DNA of 64,000 nt from Bryobacteraceae bacterium (GTDB taxonomy: Bacteria > Acidobacteriota > Terriglobia > Bryobacterales > Bryobacteraceae). The position numbers and the translations under genes were made by a program. Within the stretch, counting starts at the first letter, position 1; every line of letters begins with the position of its first letter. This document shows positions 40,364 to 48,450 of the stretch, piece by piece. Location: positions 558,001 to 622,000 of the forward strand of contig JAWKHH010000001.1 of NCBI GenBank assembly GCA_041394945.1. The letters are read 5' to 3'. Below the pieces are notes generated by a model, which was given only the letters and a program-made list of their open reading frames with translations, ran no database searches and had not been told where the DNA came from.

Positions 40364-42810
40364 TACTGAATCGTCAGCGTATGGGACTCCCGGCTGGAGG
40401 CCAGGGCGGGGTGCTCGCGGTGATGTTCGGCCTTGATCTTGTACATACGCTGGTCGGCGGCTGAGAGAACGGCTTCGACGTCGTCGCCATCGTCGGGGAA
40501 GTGAGCGGCGCCGAGGCTGAGCGACACCGTGGAGGTTGGTCCGCAAACCTCCGTACCCACGGCTTCGACGGCCGCCTGGAGAATACGGCGCTTTTCTTCG
40601 ACGCCGCGGGGAGGAAGCCCTGGAGCGACGATCACGAACTCGTCGCCGCCCATGCGCGCCACCAGATCGCCCGGACGGCAGTGAGCCCGAAGTGCGGCGG
40701 CGACCCCCTCAAGGATGCGGTTCCCGGTGAGGTGGCCATACCGGTCATTGACGAGCTTGAAGCCGTCGAGATCGAGGACGAGGATGGCGACCGTCCTCCC
40801 GTTGGCGCGAGCTCGCGCGACCTCTTTATCGAGGTGGAGCATCAGCGAATGCGCGTTGTCGAGGCCGGTGAGTTGATCGATGCTCGCGTCGCGCTTCACA
40901 CGGGAGTGGCGCAGCGCGTTCTCGATCGTCATGCTGGCCTTGGTGCTGACGGTCTGCAAGAGGCGCAGATCGTCCGATGTGAACGCGTCGGCCTCGCGCC
41001 GGTAGAGCGTAAGAGCGCCGACGATTCCGTTGGGTGTTTCGAGCGGCACCGAGAGCGCCGAACGGAGCGTGCTGAACTTGCGCGGATCGTTCAGGTAGCC
41101 ACACTCCACCGACGGATTGCCGTTCGGCATGGCCTTGTGATTCTGGACGACCCAGCCCGAGATGCCCTCTCCCACCGGGATGGCGAGCGACGAAAATAGC
41201 GCGGCATCCTCTCCGGAGGCGTATTCGGGCTCGAGCACACGGTCATTAAGGCAATAGATGGCGATTGAATCGTAGGGGACGAGATTGCGCGTCCGGGCCG
41301 CCAGCAGCGAGAGCGTCTCTTCGAGAGAGAGCGAACTGCCGAGATCGCCGACGGTCTCGTGCAGCATTTGAAACTCCTGGCGGGCGGCGGCGATGGAGGC
41401 GATGAAGTCGCGCGGGCGTCCGGTGGCGATCGAAGCCGGCGCCTCTTCGCCCTGCGCGAGGCCGGCGGCCGGGGCCTCGCCCCGTTCCACGCGAACGTTC
41501 ACGGAGAGCTTCGCCGGCTCCATCTGCGCCGTGGAGCGCGCCTCGGCCTCGAGCTCTTGGCAGCGTCGGGCGAGGATCTCAACGATTCTAGGATCGAAGG
41601 CCTTGCCCGATTCGCTCACCACGACCTCGAGTGCCTTGTCGAGGGGAAGCGCCCGGCGGTACTGGCGGTCCGACGCGAGGGCGTCCAGGCAATCCACCGT
41701 AGATAAAATCCGCGCCCCGATTGGAATCTCCTCCGCCGACAGCCCATCCGGATAGCCCGAGCCGTCCCACTTCTCGTGGTGGGCTCGGACGATGGGAACC
41801 ACCGGGTACGGGAACTGCACGCACTCGAGAATCTCGGCGCCTACCACCGGGTGCACCTTCATTCGCTCGAACTCTTCCTTGGTCAGCTTGCCGGGTTTGT
41901 TGATGATGTACTCGGGCACTGCAAGCTTGCCGATGTCATGGAGCAGCGCCGCCGCTTCGAGGGCGCGAATCTGGTCCTCTTCGAGGCCCAGTTCGCGGGC
42001 GATGGCAATCGCGTAGACCTTCACGCGGCGGAGGTGGGCGTGGGTGGTGTCGTCTTTGGCTTCGATCGCTAGCGCAAGCGCTTCGATGGTCCGCAGGTGC
42101 AGCGCGGCGACGTCGGTGACATGCTTCTTCTCCGCCTCGAGCCGCCCCAGGTACAGGTTGTACGACGAGTAGACCAGGTACAAACCGGGCAGCAGCAGGA
42201 ACGAATACTGCCATCCCAGGCGCTCGTTCACCACCAGCACCACCTGCGTGAGCGTGGCGCCGAACAGGAATTGCGGTCCGGTCCAGAAGAAGTTCTCGTA
42301 CCAGACCTTCACCACGCGTTTGCCCTCGGAGAACGCGATCACCGCGGCGATCATGGCGGTGTTGGTGAAGTAGTACGTCAGCGTGGTGAGGAACAGCAGC
42401 ATCGGCTGTCCGGCGCCGAGCCCGGCGAGCGCTTCCGAGTGGAAGACATGGTAGCTGACGGCGACGCAGAAGGCCAGGCATGACGGATTGAACAGCAACT
42501 GGGCCAGTTGCACCCGCTTGGCCGCGTTCAGGCACACCTGCGCGATCGACCCGCCCAGCGAAACGATCGTCGCTTGCGGCAGAGGCAGGTCCACGATCGC
42601 CAGAAGCACGAACACGAAGTTCACCGAAAGCGTCCCGATGACACCGGGCAAACGCACCTTCATCTTCGAGGTGGCGATCGCGAACAGGAAGTAGAACAGA
42701 AAACGCAGGGGCTCATGCCAACTCCAGTCGGCGACGGCCATGACCGTCAGTTCGGCGCCCAGTACGGCCGTCAAACCGACGTACACCCAGGTTTTGGGGC
42801 TCAGCTTCAT
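40363..42810 (-). CDS. c-di-GMP signalling protein: membrane domain, HD-GYP, GAF, GGDEF
   Basis: This 815-residue protein has an N-terminal membrane region of about seven helices (MKLSPKTWVYVGLTAVLGAE onward to about 215). The HD-GYP domain follows with HDIGK at about 291-295 and HHEKWDGSGYPDG at about 342-354, then a GAF domain (~470-640) and a GGDEF domain with RMGGDEF at about 718-724. All catalytic motifs of phosphodiesterase and diguanylate cyclase are intact, so it may make or degrade c-di-GMP depending on GAF ligand. ATG 42810 is preferred; an ATG at 42880 would add a non-homologous stretch. No GEMM riboswitch motif is visible upstream. Confidence 0.9.
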   Translation of the reverse strand: MKLSPKTWVYVGLTAVLGAELTVMAVADWSWHEPLRFLFYFLFAIATSKMKVRLPGVIGTLSVNFVFVLLAIVDLPLPQATIVSLGGSIAQVCLNAAKRVQLAQLLFNPSCLAFCVAVSYHVFHSEALAGLGAGQPMLLFLTTLTYYFTNTAMIAAVIAFSEGKRVVKVWYENFFWTGPQFLFGATLTQVVLVVNERLGWQYSFLLLPGLYLVYSSYNLYLGRLEAEKKHVTDVAALHLRTIEALALAIEAKDDTTHAHLRRVKVYAIAIARELGLEEDQIRALEAAALLHDIGKLAVPEYIINKPGKLTKEEFERMKVHPVVGAEILECVQFPYPVVPIVRAHHEKWDGSGYPDGLSAEEIPIGARILSTVDCLDALASDRQYRRALPLDKALEVVVSESGKAFDPRIVEILARRCQELEAEARSTAQMEPAKLSVNVRVERGEAPAAGLAQGEEAPASIATGRPRDFIASIAAARQEFQMLHETVGDLGSSLSLEETLSLLAARTRNLVPYDSIAIYCLNDRVLEPEYASGEDAALFSSLAIPVGEGISGWVVQNHKAMPNGNPSVECGYLNDPRKFSTLRSALSVPLETPNGIVGALTLYRREADAFTSDDLRLLQTVSTKASMTIENALRHSRVKRDASIDQLTGLDNAHSLMLHLDKEVARARANGRTVAILVLDLDGFKLVNDRYGHLTGNRILEGVAAALRAHCRPGDLVARMGGDEFVIVAPGLPPRGVEEKRRILQAAVEAVGTEVCGPTSTVSLSLGAAHFPDDGDDVEAVLSAADQRMYKIKAEHHREHPALASSRESHTLTIQ

Positions 42811-42921
42811 GCCTGCGCACACTTCGCGCGCATCTACTTTATCGGCCGCGGAGCACCCCGGTACGACCGGGTAAATGCCCATCGGGGCTCGGGAATTCCC
42901 CTGAGGAGTCCCGGTCAAGGA

Positions 42922-42927
42922 TATTCT
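42922..42927 (+). promoter_or_regulatory. -10-like TATTCT of the second sulfatase operon
   Basis: TATTCT ends 7 bases before ATG 42935. It lies inside a small dyad AGGAT (42918-42922) ... ATCCT (42930-42934), which may be a repressor site. Confidence 0.45.
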
Positions 42928-42934
42928 TAATCCT

Positions 42935-44485
42935 ATGCGCGAATCTTTCCGGACCCGCCGAGAGATCCTGTCTCTCTCCCTGGCGGCCCTCCCCTCGGCG
43001 GGAGTTCCAGCGATTCTCCGGGGCGCGGCCGCGCGCCGCCCGAACATCCTTTTCGCTATCTCCGACGACCAGTCGTACCCCCATACGGGAGCAAACGGCG
43101 ACCGTTGCGTGAAGACGCCGGTCTTCGACCGCGTTGCTCACGACGGCGTGCTCTTCCGCCAGGCCTACAGTCTTTCCCCAGGGTGCGCCCCCTCACGCGC
43201 GGGGCTCCTCACCGGGCGTTTCCCCTGGCAACTGGGCGAAGCCGGCACGCACGCCTCGCTGTTCCCTCTCGGTCTCACCGTCTACCCGGACCTCCTCGCC
43301 AAAGCCGGATACACGGTCGGCCTGACCGGCAAGGGCGCCGGTCCGTGCAACTTCAAGGATGCCGGCTGGAAGCACAACCCGGCCGGACCGGCGTTCGACC
43401 GGCACAAGTCGCCCCACCGCGAGTTGCAGGTGAACGCCAACGACTACGCCGCCAACTTCGCCAGCTTCCTCGAAACGCGGCCCAAGGACTCCCCGTTCTG
43501 CTTCTGGTTCGGATGCACGGAGCCGCATCGCGGCTATGCCAAGGGCTCCGGCCGCAAGGCGGGCAAGCGGCTCGCCGACGCGGTATTGCCGCCCTTCCTT
43601 CCCGACAACGCCGAAATCCGCTCTGACATCCTCGACTACTATCTGGAGATCGAGCACTTCGACACCCATCTCGGGCGCATGCTCGCGATGCTCGAAAAGG
43701 CCGGCGAGCTCGACAACACGATCGTCGTCGCCACCTCCGACAACGGCATGGCGTTCCCCGGATCGAAAGCGGCGATGTACGACTTCGGAATCCACCTGCC
43801 GCTCTCGATCATGTGGAAAGATCGCGCCCGCAGCGGCCGGACGTCGGACGACCTGGTCAGCTTCGCCGATTTCGCGCCGACGTTCCTCGAAGCGGCCGGC
43901 GTCCGCAGGCCGGCGAACATGGTGGGGCGGAGCCTCGTGCCGCTGCTCGAATCCGGAAAGAGCGGTCTGATCGATCCGGCGCGGAAACGGCTGTTTTCGG
44001 GCCGCGAACGCCACTCGCACTCCCGCTACGACAACCTCGGCTATCCGGCCCGCGCCATGCGCGAAGGGAAGTACCTCTTCATCTGGAACATGAAGCCGGA
44101 CCGGTGGCCGGCGGGCGACCCGGCGCAATACGCCGACATCGATAGTGGACCTTCGAAAACCTGGATGATGGCGAACGCCGTGGAGCACAAGACACTTTTC
44201 GAACACGGGTTCGGCCTGCGGCCGGAAGAGGAACTCTTCGATATCGAGGCAGATCCCGGCTGCCTGCGGAATCTCGCCGCCGAACACTCCCATGCCGCCA
44301 GGCGGGCGGCGATGCGCCGGACACTTGAAGGTTCGCTCCGGGCGCAGGGCGATCCGCGCGTCACCGGACACGGTGACATCTGGGAAAGCTATCCCCGCTT
44401 CTCGGCCATGAGGCCGGAACTCGGCGGTTTCGCCGCGCAAGGCAAGTACAATCCGAAATACCAATCGGTCAGGAGGGCGCAATGA
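42935..44485 (+). CDS. Exported type I sulfatase, first gene of a sulfatase-DUF1080-amidohydrolase operon
   Basis: This 516-residue protein has an N-terminal TRREILSLSLAALPSAG signal with a twin-arginine character. The formylglycine motif is C84-A-P-S-R, and the metal site includes D44-D45 (AISDDQS) and SDNGMAFPGSKAAMYDFGIH. The distal ELFDIEADPGCLRNLA is typical. It should cleave sulfate esters in the periplasm. It overlaps the DUF1080 gene by 4 bases. Confidence 0.9.
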   Translation: MRESFRTRREILSLSLAALPSAGVPAILRGAAARRPNILFAISDDQSYPHTGANGDRCVKTPVFDRVAHDGVLFRQAYSLSPGCAPSRAGLLTGRFPWQLGEAGTHASLFPLGLTVYPDLLAKAGYTVGLTGKGAGPCNFKDAGWKHNPAGPAFDRHKSPHRELQVNANDYAANFASFLETRPKDSPFCFWFGCTEPHRGYAKGSGRKAGKRLADAVLPPFLPDNAEIRSDILDYYLEIEHFDTHLGRMLAMLEKAGELDNTIVVATSDNGMAFPGSKAAMYDFGIHLPLSIMWKDRARSGRTSDDLVSFADFAPTFLEAAGVRRPANMVGRSLVPLLESGKSGLIDPARKRLFSGRERHSHSRYDNLGYPARAMREGKYLFIWNMKPDRWPAGDPAQYADIDSGPSKTWMMANAVEHKTLFEHGFGLRPEEELFDIEADPGCLRNLAAEHSHAARRAAMRRTLEGSLRAQGDPRVTGHGDIWESYPRFSAMRPELGGFAAQGKYNPKYQSVRRAQ

Positions 44486-45201
44486 AACGAGCATTGGCCG
44501 CGGCCGCTGCGGCCTTCGCCGTAACGGCGATGATACCGGCGCCGGCGGAACCCGTGGCGCAATGGCGGGACCTGTTCAACGGCAGGAACCTCAAGGGCTG
44601 GGTGAACGTGAATACCGAGCCCGATACCTGGAGCGTGAAGAACGGCCTGCTCGTCTGCAAGGGCCAGCCGATCGGCGTGATGCGCAGTGACCGGCAATAC
44701 GAGAATTTCATCCTGCACATCGAGTGGATGCACATGGAGCCGGGCGGCAATTCCGGCGTTTTCGTGTGGAGCGACGCCAAGCCGGGCGAGAAGAACCGTC
44801 TCCCCAACGGCGTGGAGGTGCAGATGCTCGAGCTCGATTGGCCCAAGCTGCACGTGCGTGACGGAGTGGAGCCTCCGATCGCATACGTCCACGGCGAGCT
44901 GTTCGGCGTGGGCGGCGTGAAGACAACGCCCGACAACCCGCGAGGCGAACGCAGCAAGTCGATCGAGAACCGCTGCAAGCCGCGAGGCCAATGGAACGTC
45001 TACGACGTCGTCGCCGTCGACGGGACGATCAAGCTCAGCGTGAACGGAAAATTCGTGAACGGAATCGCCAGATCCACGCAAAAAAAGGGCTATTTGTGCC
45101 TGGAGTCCGAGGGCGCGGAGATTCACTTCCGCAACATCCGGATTCTCGAACTGCCGCCGGGCGTGACCTCCGCCGGGCAATCCGCGCCGGAGATCCAGTA
45201 A
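44482..45201 (+). CDS. DUF1080 (3-keto-disaccharide hydrolase-like) secreted protein
   Basis: This 239-residue protein has a signal peptide (MKRALAAAAAAFAVTAMIPAPA) and the DUF1080 jelly roll: WRDLFNGRNLKGWVNVN, FILHIEWMHMEPGGNSGVFV, GVEVQMLELDWPK, GQWNVYDVVAVDGTIKLSVNGKFVN and AEIHFRNIRI. Members cut 3-keto-disaccharides or bind glycans. It overlaps the sulfatase by 4 bases and lies 4 bases before the amidohydrolase gene, so all three are probably translated together. Confidence 0.9.
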   Translation: MKRALAAAAAAFAVTAMIPAPAEPVAQWRDLFNGRNLKGWVNVNTEPDTWSVKNGLLVCKGQPIGVMRSDRQYENFILHIEWMHMEPGGNSGVFVWSDAKPGEKNRLPNGVEVQMLELDWPKLHVRDGVEPPIAYVHGELFGVGGVKTTPDNPRGERSKSIENRCKPRGQWNVYDVVAVDGTIKLSVNGKFVNGIARSTQKKGYLCLESEGAEIHFRNIRILELPPGVTSAGQSAPEIQ

Positions 45202-45205
45202 CACC

Positions 45206-46624
45206 ATGCGCGGGCTGATCGTGGTGCTGGCGGCGGCGGCGGCCTTCGGTCAGCCGTTCGACTTGGTCATCTCGGGCGGACGGGTGATCGATCCCGAGTC
45301 CTCGCTCGACGGCGTCCGGAACGTCGGGATTCGCGGCGGATCAATTGTCGCCATGACGGACCGGCCGCTCAGCGGCGCGGCCCGGGAGATCGACGCGCGG
45401 GGACTGGTGGTCGTCCCCGGCTTCATCGACCTCCACTGGCACGGGCGCGACCCGGCGACCGGGCGCTGGCAGGTGATGGATGGCGTCACCAGCGCGTTCG
45501 AGCTCGAAGTCGGCGTGGCCGACGTCGACGCCTGGTATGCCGGGCGCGCCGGGAAGTCGCTGGTGAACTATGGCGCCTCGATCGGGCATCCGCCCGTGAG
45601 GATGGCGGTGATGAAGGACCCCGGCGACTTCCTGCCATCGGGCCCGGCCGCGCATCGGGCCGCCCCCGAAAGCGAGATCGCCGAGATGGCCCGCCGGCTC
45701 GACGAAGGGCTGCGGAAAGGCGCGGTGGCCGTGGGCTTCGGCGTGGCTTACACGGAGGCGGCTTCGCACTGGGAGATTCTCGAGATGTTTCGCGTGGCCG
45801 CGCGGCACGGCGCGTCGTGCCACGTGCACATACGCGGCGCTTCGAGCGCGGGCTCGACGGGCGATCGGGAACTCGGGCTCAGCGAGGTGATCGCCGCGGC
45901 GGAGATTTCGGGCGCGCCCCTTCACATCGTGCATATCAACTCGAGCGCGCAGGCGTCCACGGAGCGCATGCTTCAGATGATCGAAGACGCGCGCCGGCGC
46001 GGGCTCGACGTCACCACCGAGGCGTATCCGTATACGGCCGGGGCGACGCGAATCGAATCGGCGATTTTCGACTCCTGGATGGATCGCGCCCCGGCGGACT
46101 ACCAGCGGCTCCAGTGGATGGCGACCGGCGAACGGCTGACGCGCGAGAGCTTCCTGCGGTATCGCAAACAGGGCGGCACTGTGATTATTCACGCCAACAC
46201 GGAAGAGCGCGTGCGGATGGCGATCCTCAGTCCGCTGACAATGATCGCGAGCGACGGATTCGACCTGACGCCGACTTCCGGCCACCCGCGGTCCTCCGGG
46301 ACTTTCACCCGCGTGCTGGGGCGCTATGCGCGGGGCGGCGGACTGGAGTTGTCCGAGGCGATCCGGAAGATGACGCTCATGCCGGCGCGCCGGCTCGAAT
46401 CGCGTGTGCCGGCCATGCGGCGCAAGGGGCGTATCCGCATCGGGGCCGATGCCGATATCACGGTGTTCGACGCCGGGCAAGTGATGGACGTGTCCACTTA
46501 CGAAAAGCCCGCCCTGATGGCGGAAGGCGTGCGTCATGTATTGGTGGGCGGAGCCGCAGTGGTGCGGGACGGAACGGTGGTGGAGGGTACATTTCCCGGC
46601 CGTGCCGTACGGGCGGGAGAATAA
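45206..46624 (+). CDS. Secreted amidohydrolase (D-aminoacylase / dihydroorotase-like)
   Basis: This 472-residue protein has a signal peptide (MRGLIVVLAAAAAFGQ). The metal site starts with HWH in VPGFIDLHWHGRD; further ligands are in ASCHVHIRG, LHIVHINSSAQ and MIASDGFDLTPTSGHPR. The C-terminal KMTLMPARRLESRVPAMRRKGRIRIGADADITVFD is family standard. It is the last gene of the sulfatase operon, and a decayed gene directly follows. Confidence 0.88.
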   Translation: MRGLIVVLAAAAAFGQPFDLVISGGRVIDPESSLDGVRNVGIRGGSIVAMTDRPLSGAAREIDARGLVVVPGFIDLHWHGRDPATGRWQVMDGVTSAFELEVGVADVDAWYAGRAGKSLVNYGASIGHPPVRMAVMKDPGDFLPSGPAAHRAAPESEIAEMARRLDEGLRKGAVAVGFGVAYTEAASHWEILEMFRVAARHGASCHVHIRGASSAGSTGDRELGLSEVIAAAEISGAPLHIVHINSSAQASTERMLQMIEDARRRGLDVTTEAYPYTAGATRIESAIFDSWMDRAPADYQRLQWMATGERLTRESFLRYRKQGGTVIIHANTEERVRMAILSPLTMIASDGFDLTPTSGHPRSSGTFTRVLGRYARGGGLELSEAIRKMTLMPARRLESRVPAMRRKGRIRIGADADITVFDAGQVMDVSTYEKPALMAEGVRHVLVGGAAVVRDGTVVEGTFPGRAVRAGE

Positions 46625-46626
46625 TT

Positions 46627-47151
46627 TCGCGTTTTCGACACGGAATCGGGGAAGAGACCCTATGCGTCGGCGGCACGACGGTGACGTACGAATTGCTCGA
46701 CATCCGGTCGGTCGACGCGCGCGGATGGGCACGCGACAGTCCCGCCGACCTTGCATTGGCGGTGCTCGGCAAGGGCGGCGAGCGACTGCTGAACAAGATG
46801 ATCCGGACGGCATCCCGGCTGCAAAGTAGAATTGGAGATGAGGCGTACCTTCCTCGACCGCTTCCTCCAAGTACCGCATCAGCACCGGATTGTCCCTGAC
46901 ATCGATAAATCACGCCCAGTGCGCTGAAAGGCCGGGCGGAAGGCCGAACCGAGGGCCAGATGGCTTTGCTCCAGCAAATGTTGGAAGCACGATTCGGAAA
47001 AGTGCCGGGATGGGTCCGGGAGCAGCTACGCAACGCCAAGTCCCCCGACATCGATCGCTGGGCGCGCCGGCTCCTGACGGCGGCTACCATCGACCAGATT
47101 TTCGAGCACAAGCGTGCTCAGGCACGAAGCTCCCGGCGCCGCCAACCATAG
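46627..47151 (+). pseudogene. Decayed DUF4351/Rpn-type (putative transposase/nuclease-like) gene with an apparent internal inversion
   Basis: The remnant has no start and two in-frame stops (46897-46899 and 46906-46908). The readable N-terminal piece is RHGIGEETLCVGGTTVTYEL..PADLALAVLGKGGERLLNKMIRTASRL (up to about 46822). The readable C-terminal piece, in the same frame, is GRAEGRTEGQMALLQQMLEARFGKVPGWVREQLRNAKS..TIDQIFEHK (46915-47151). The piece between them makes no sense on the plus strand. On the minus strand (46909-46847) it reads FIDVRDNPVLMRYLEEAVEEG, the motif usually found just before the GRAEGR segment in this family. This suggests an inversion of about 65-90 bases, plus deletion. 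Family assignment and inversion are from motif recall. Confidence 0.6.
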
Positions 47152-47203
47152 TTCTTCGTTCGCGCATCCATCTGGCGGCTGGCGGGCTTGGTCGGAGAAA
47201 GAG

Positions 47204-47259
47204 AGCACAGCTTCCGTCGCCACATCGGCCACGACCATGAGTGGCAAGGAAGCTGTGCT
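47204..47259. repeat. Long perfect inverted repeat downstream of the decayed gene
   Basis: AGCACAGCTTCC (47204-47215) pairs exactly with GGAAGCTGTGCT (47248-47259). Inside the 32-base loop a second pair GCCAC/GTGGC extends the structure. On the minus strand the hairpin is followed by a CTCTTTCTCC stretch, so it may end the gene at 47325. It could also be a terminal repeat or REP-like relic of the element that carried the decayed gene. Confidence 0.55.
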
Positions 47260-47324
47260 ACACCAAACCCGCCGAATATCGAACCAGCCGGCGTGCTTTC
47301 AACCACGGCCCAGAGCGGTCCGGT

Positions 47325-47723
47325 TCAGACCTTGGCGCGCAGTTCCACCGACAACGCCACGTGCTTCATCGCGACCTGCCGCGCCTCGTTCGCGGCCCGG
47401 CGAGCCTGCACTGCCAGCCGCTTTTCCTTCTGAGCCGGGTGATTGTAGGCCATCGCAGGCCACTTGTGCGCCATCGCCGGAAGCTGCTTCGCATGCTTGG
47501 CCGCGGCTTCTTCATGCAATGAAGCCTTGCTGTCGAGAGCATCGGCCCACTTCCGGTAGTGCCCGGCGACCGCCGCATGCTCCTCGGACGTCGATGCCGT
47601 CTTCGCCATCGCCTCGAGCTTCTCCTGACCGATTGCCGGTTCCAAAGCCATCATAGGCGCCGCCAGCGCGAGCAGACCCGCCGCGGCCGCCAGAATCCAT
47701 AGTTTACGACTCTGCTTGATCAT
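47325..47723 (-). CDS. Small secreted helical protein of unknown function
   Basis: This 132-residue protein has a signal peptide (MIKQSRKLWILAAAAGLLALAAPMMA) and a helical Ala/Lys/His-rich body (EEHAAVAGHYRKWADALDSKA; EEAAAKHAKQLPAMAHKW; RLAVQARRAANEARQVAMKHVALS). GGGAGG lies close to ATG 47723. It has several histidines (7) in helices and might bind metal, which is only a guess. It is not clearly in an operon. Confidence 0.7.
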   Translation of the reverse strand: MIKQSRKLWILAAAAGLLALAAPMMALEPAIGQEKLEAMAKTASTSEEHAAVAGHYRKWADALDSKASLHEEAAAKHAKQLPAMAHKWPAMAYNHPAQKEKRLAVQARRAANEARQVAMKHVALSVELRAKV

Positions 47724-47805
47724 CCTGCCTCCCGTCTGTTTGGTGTTGCTCACAACTCCATTGAACCCGGAAGGGGCAATCGTTCGATATCCGCAAAATT
47801 ACTGG

Positions 47806-48450
47806 TCAGATGCCGGAGACGAGCCCGCGCTCGATCGCATACCGCACCAGTTGTGCGCTCGTCTTGAGCCCAAGATCATCCATCATCTTGTACTTGTGCG
47901 TCTCGACCGTCCGCGGCGAGATATCGAGCAGCGCGCCGATCTCCTTTGCCGATTTTCCCTCGGCAAGCAACTGCAGCACCTCGCGCTGGCGGGCGGTCAA
48001 CTCGATTGTCTCCTTCGCATGGCGCCGGGTTTCGTCCAGAAACTCGTCCATCGCCGGAGTGCGCAACTGCGGTGTCACGTAACGTTCGCCCCGCAGCGCG
48101 GCGTGAATCGCGGCCACGAGTTCCTCGGCGGCGGAGTGCTTCAGGACATAACCGAGCGCGCCCGCATCCAGCGCGCGCGTTGCGTAGCTGGGGTCCGGAT
48201 GCATGGTGAGAAAGATGACCTTCGCATTCGACTCCTCCTCGCGGAGTTGGCGGCAGGCATCAATGCCGTTGAGCAGCGGCATCGAGATATCGGCCACGAT
48301 CACATCCGGCCGGAGTGACCGCGCCATCTCCACCAACTGCCGCCCGTCCGCCGCGGACCCGGCCAGTTCGAACTCCGGCTCGAGCAGCGCACGCAGTCCC
48401 TGGATCACAATCTGGTGGTCGTCGGCCAGCAGGATGCGCGGCTTGCTCAT
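47806..48450 (-). CDS. NarL/FixJ-type response regulator
   Basis: This 214-residue protein has an N-terminal receiver with acidic pocket D10-D11 and phospho-acceptor D54 (VIVADISMPLL), and a LuxR-type helix-turn-helix in the last ~65 residues (LTARQREVLQLLAEGKSAKEIGALLDISPRTVETHK). It overlaps the histidine kinase gene by 4 bases and is therefore its cognate regulator. Confidence 0.92.
   Translation of the reverse strand: MSKPRILLADDHQIVIQGLRALLEPEFELAGSAADGRQLVEMARSLRPDVIVADISMPLLNGIDACRQLREEESNAKVIFLTMHPDPSYATRALDAGALGYVLKHSAAEELVAAIHAALRGERYVTPQLRTPAMDEFLDETRRHAKETIELTARQREVLQLLAEGKSAKEIGALLDISPRTVETHKYKMMDDLGLKTSAQLVRYAIERGLVSGI

Noticed and set aside
42811..42934. Possible c-di-GMP (GEMM) riboswitch before the HD-GYP gene
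   Set aside because: The conserved GEMM core was not found. The only structure is a GACCGGG/CCCGGTC pair that overlaps a possible upstream start.
47152..47324. Possible short gene in this stretch
   Set aside because: Small frames on both strands show no start with a ribosome site and no motif; only the inverted repeat is supported.
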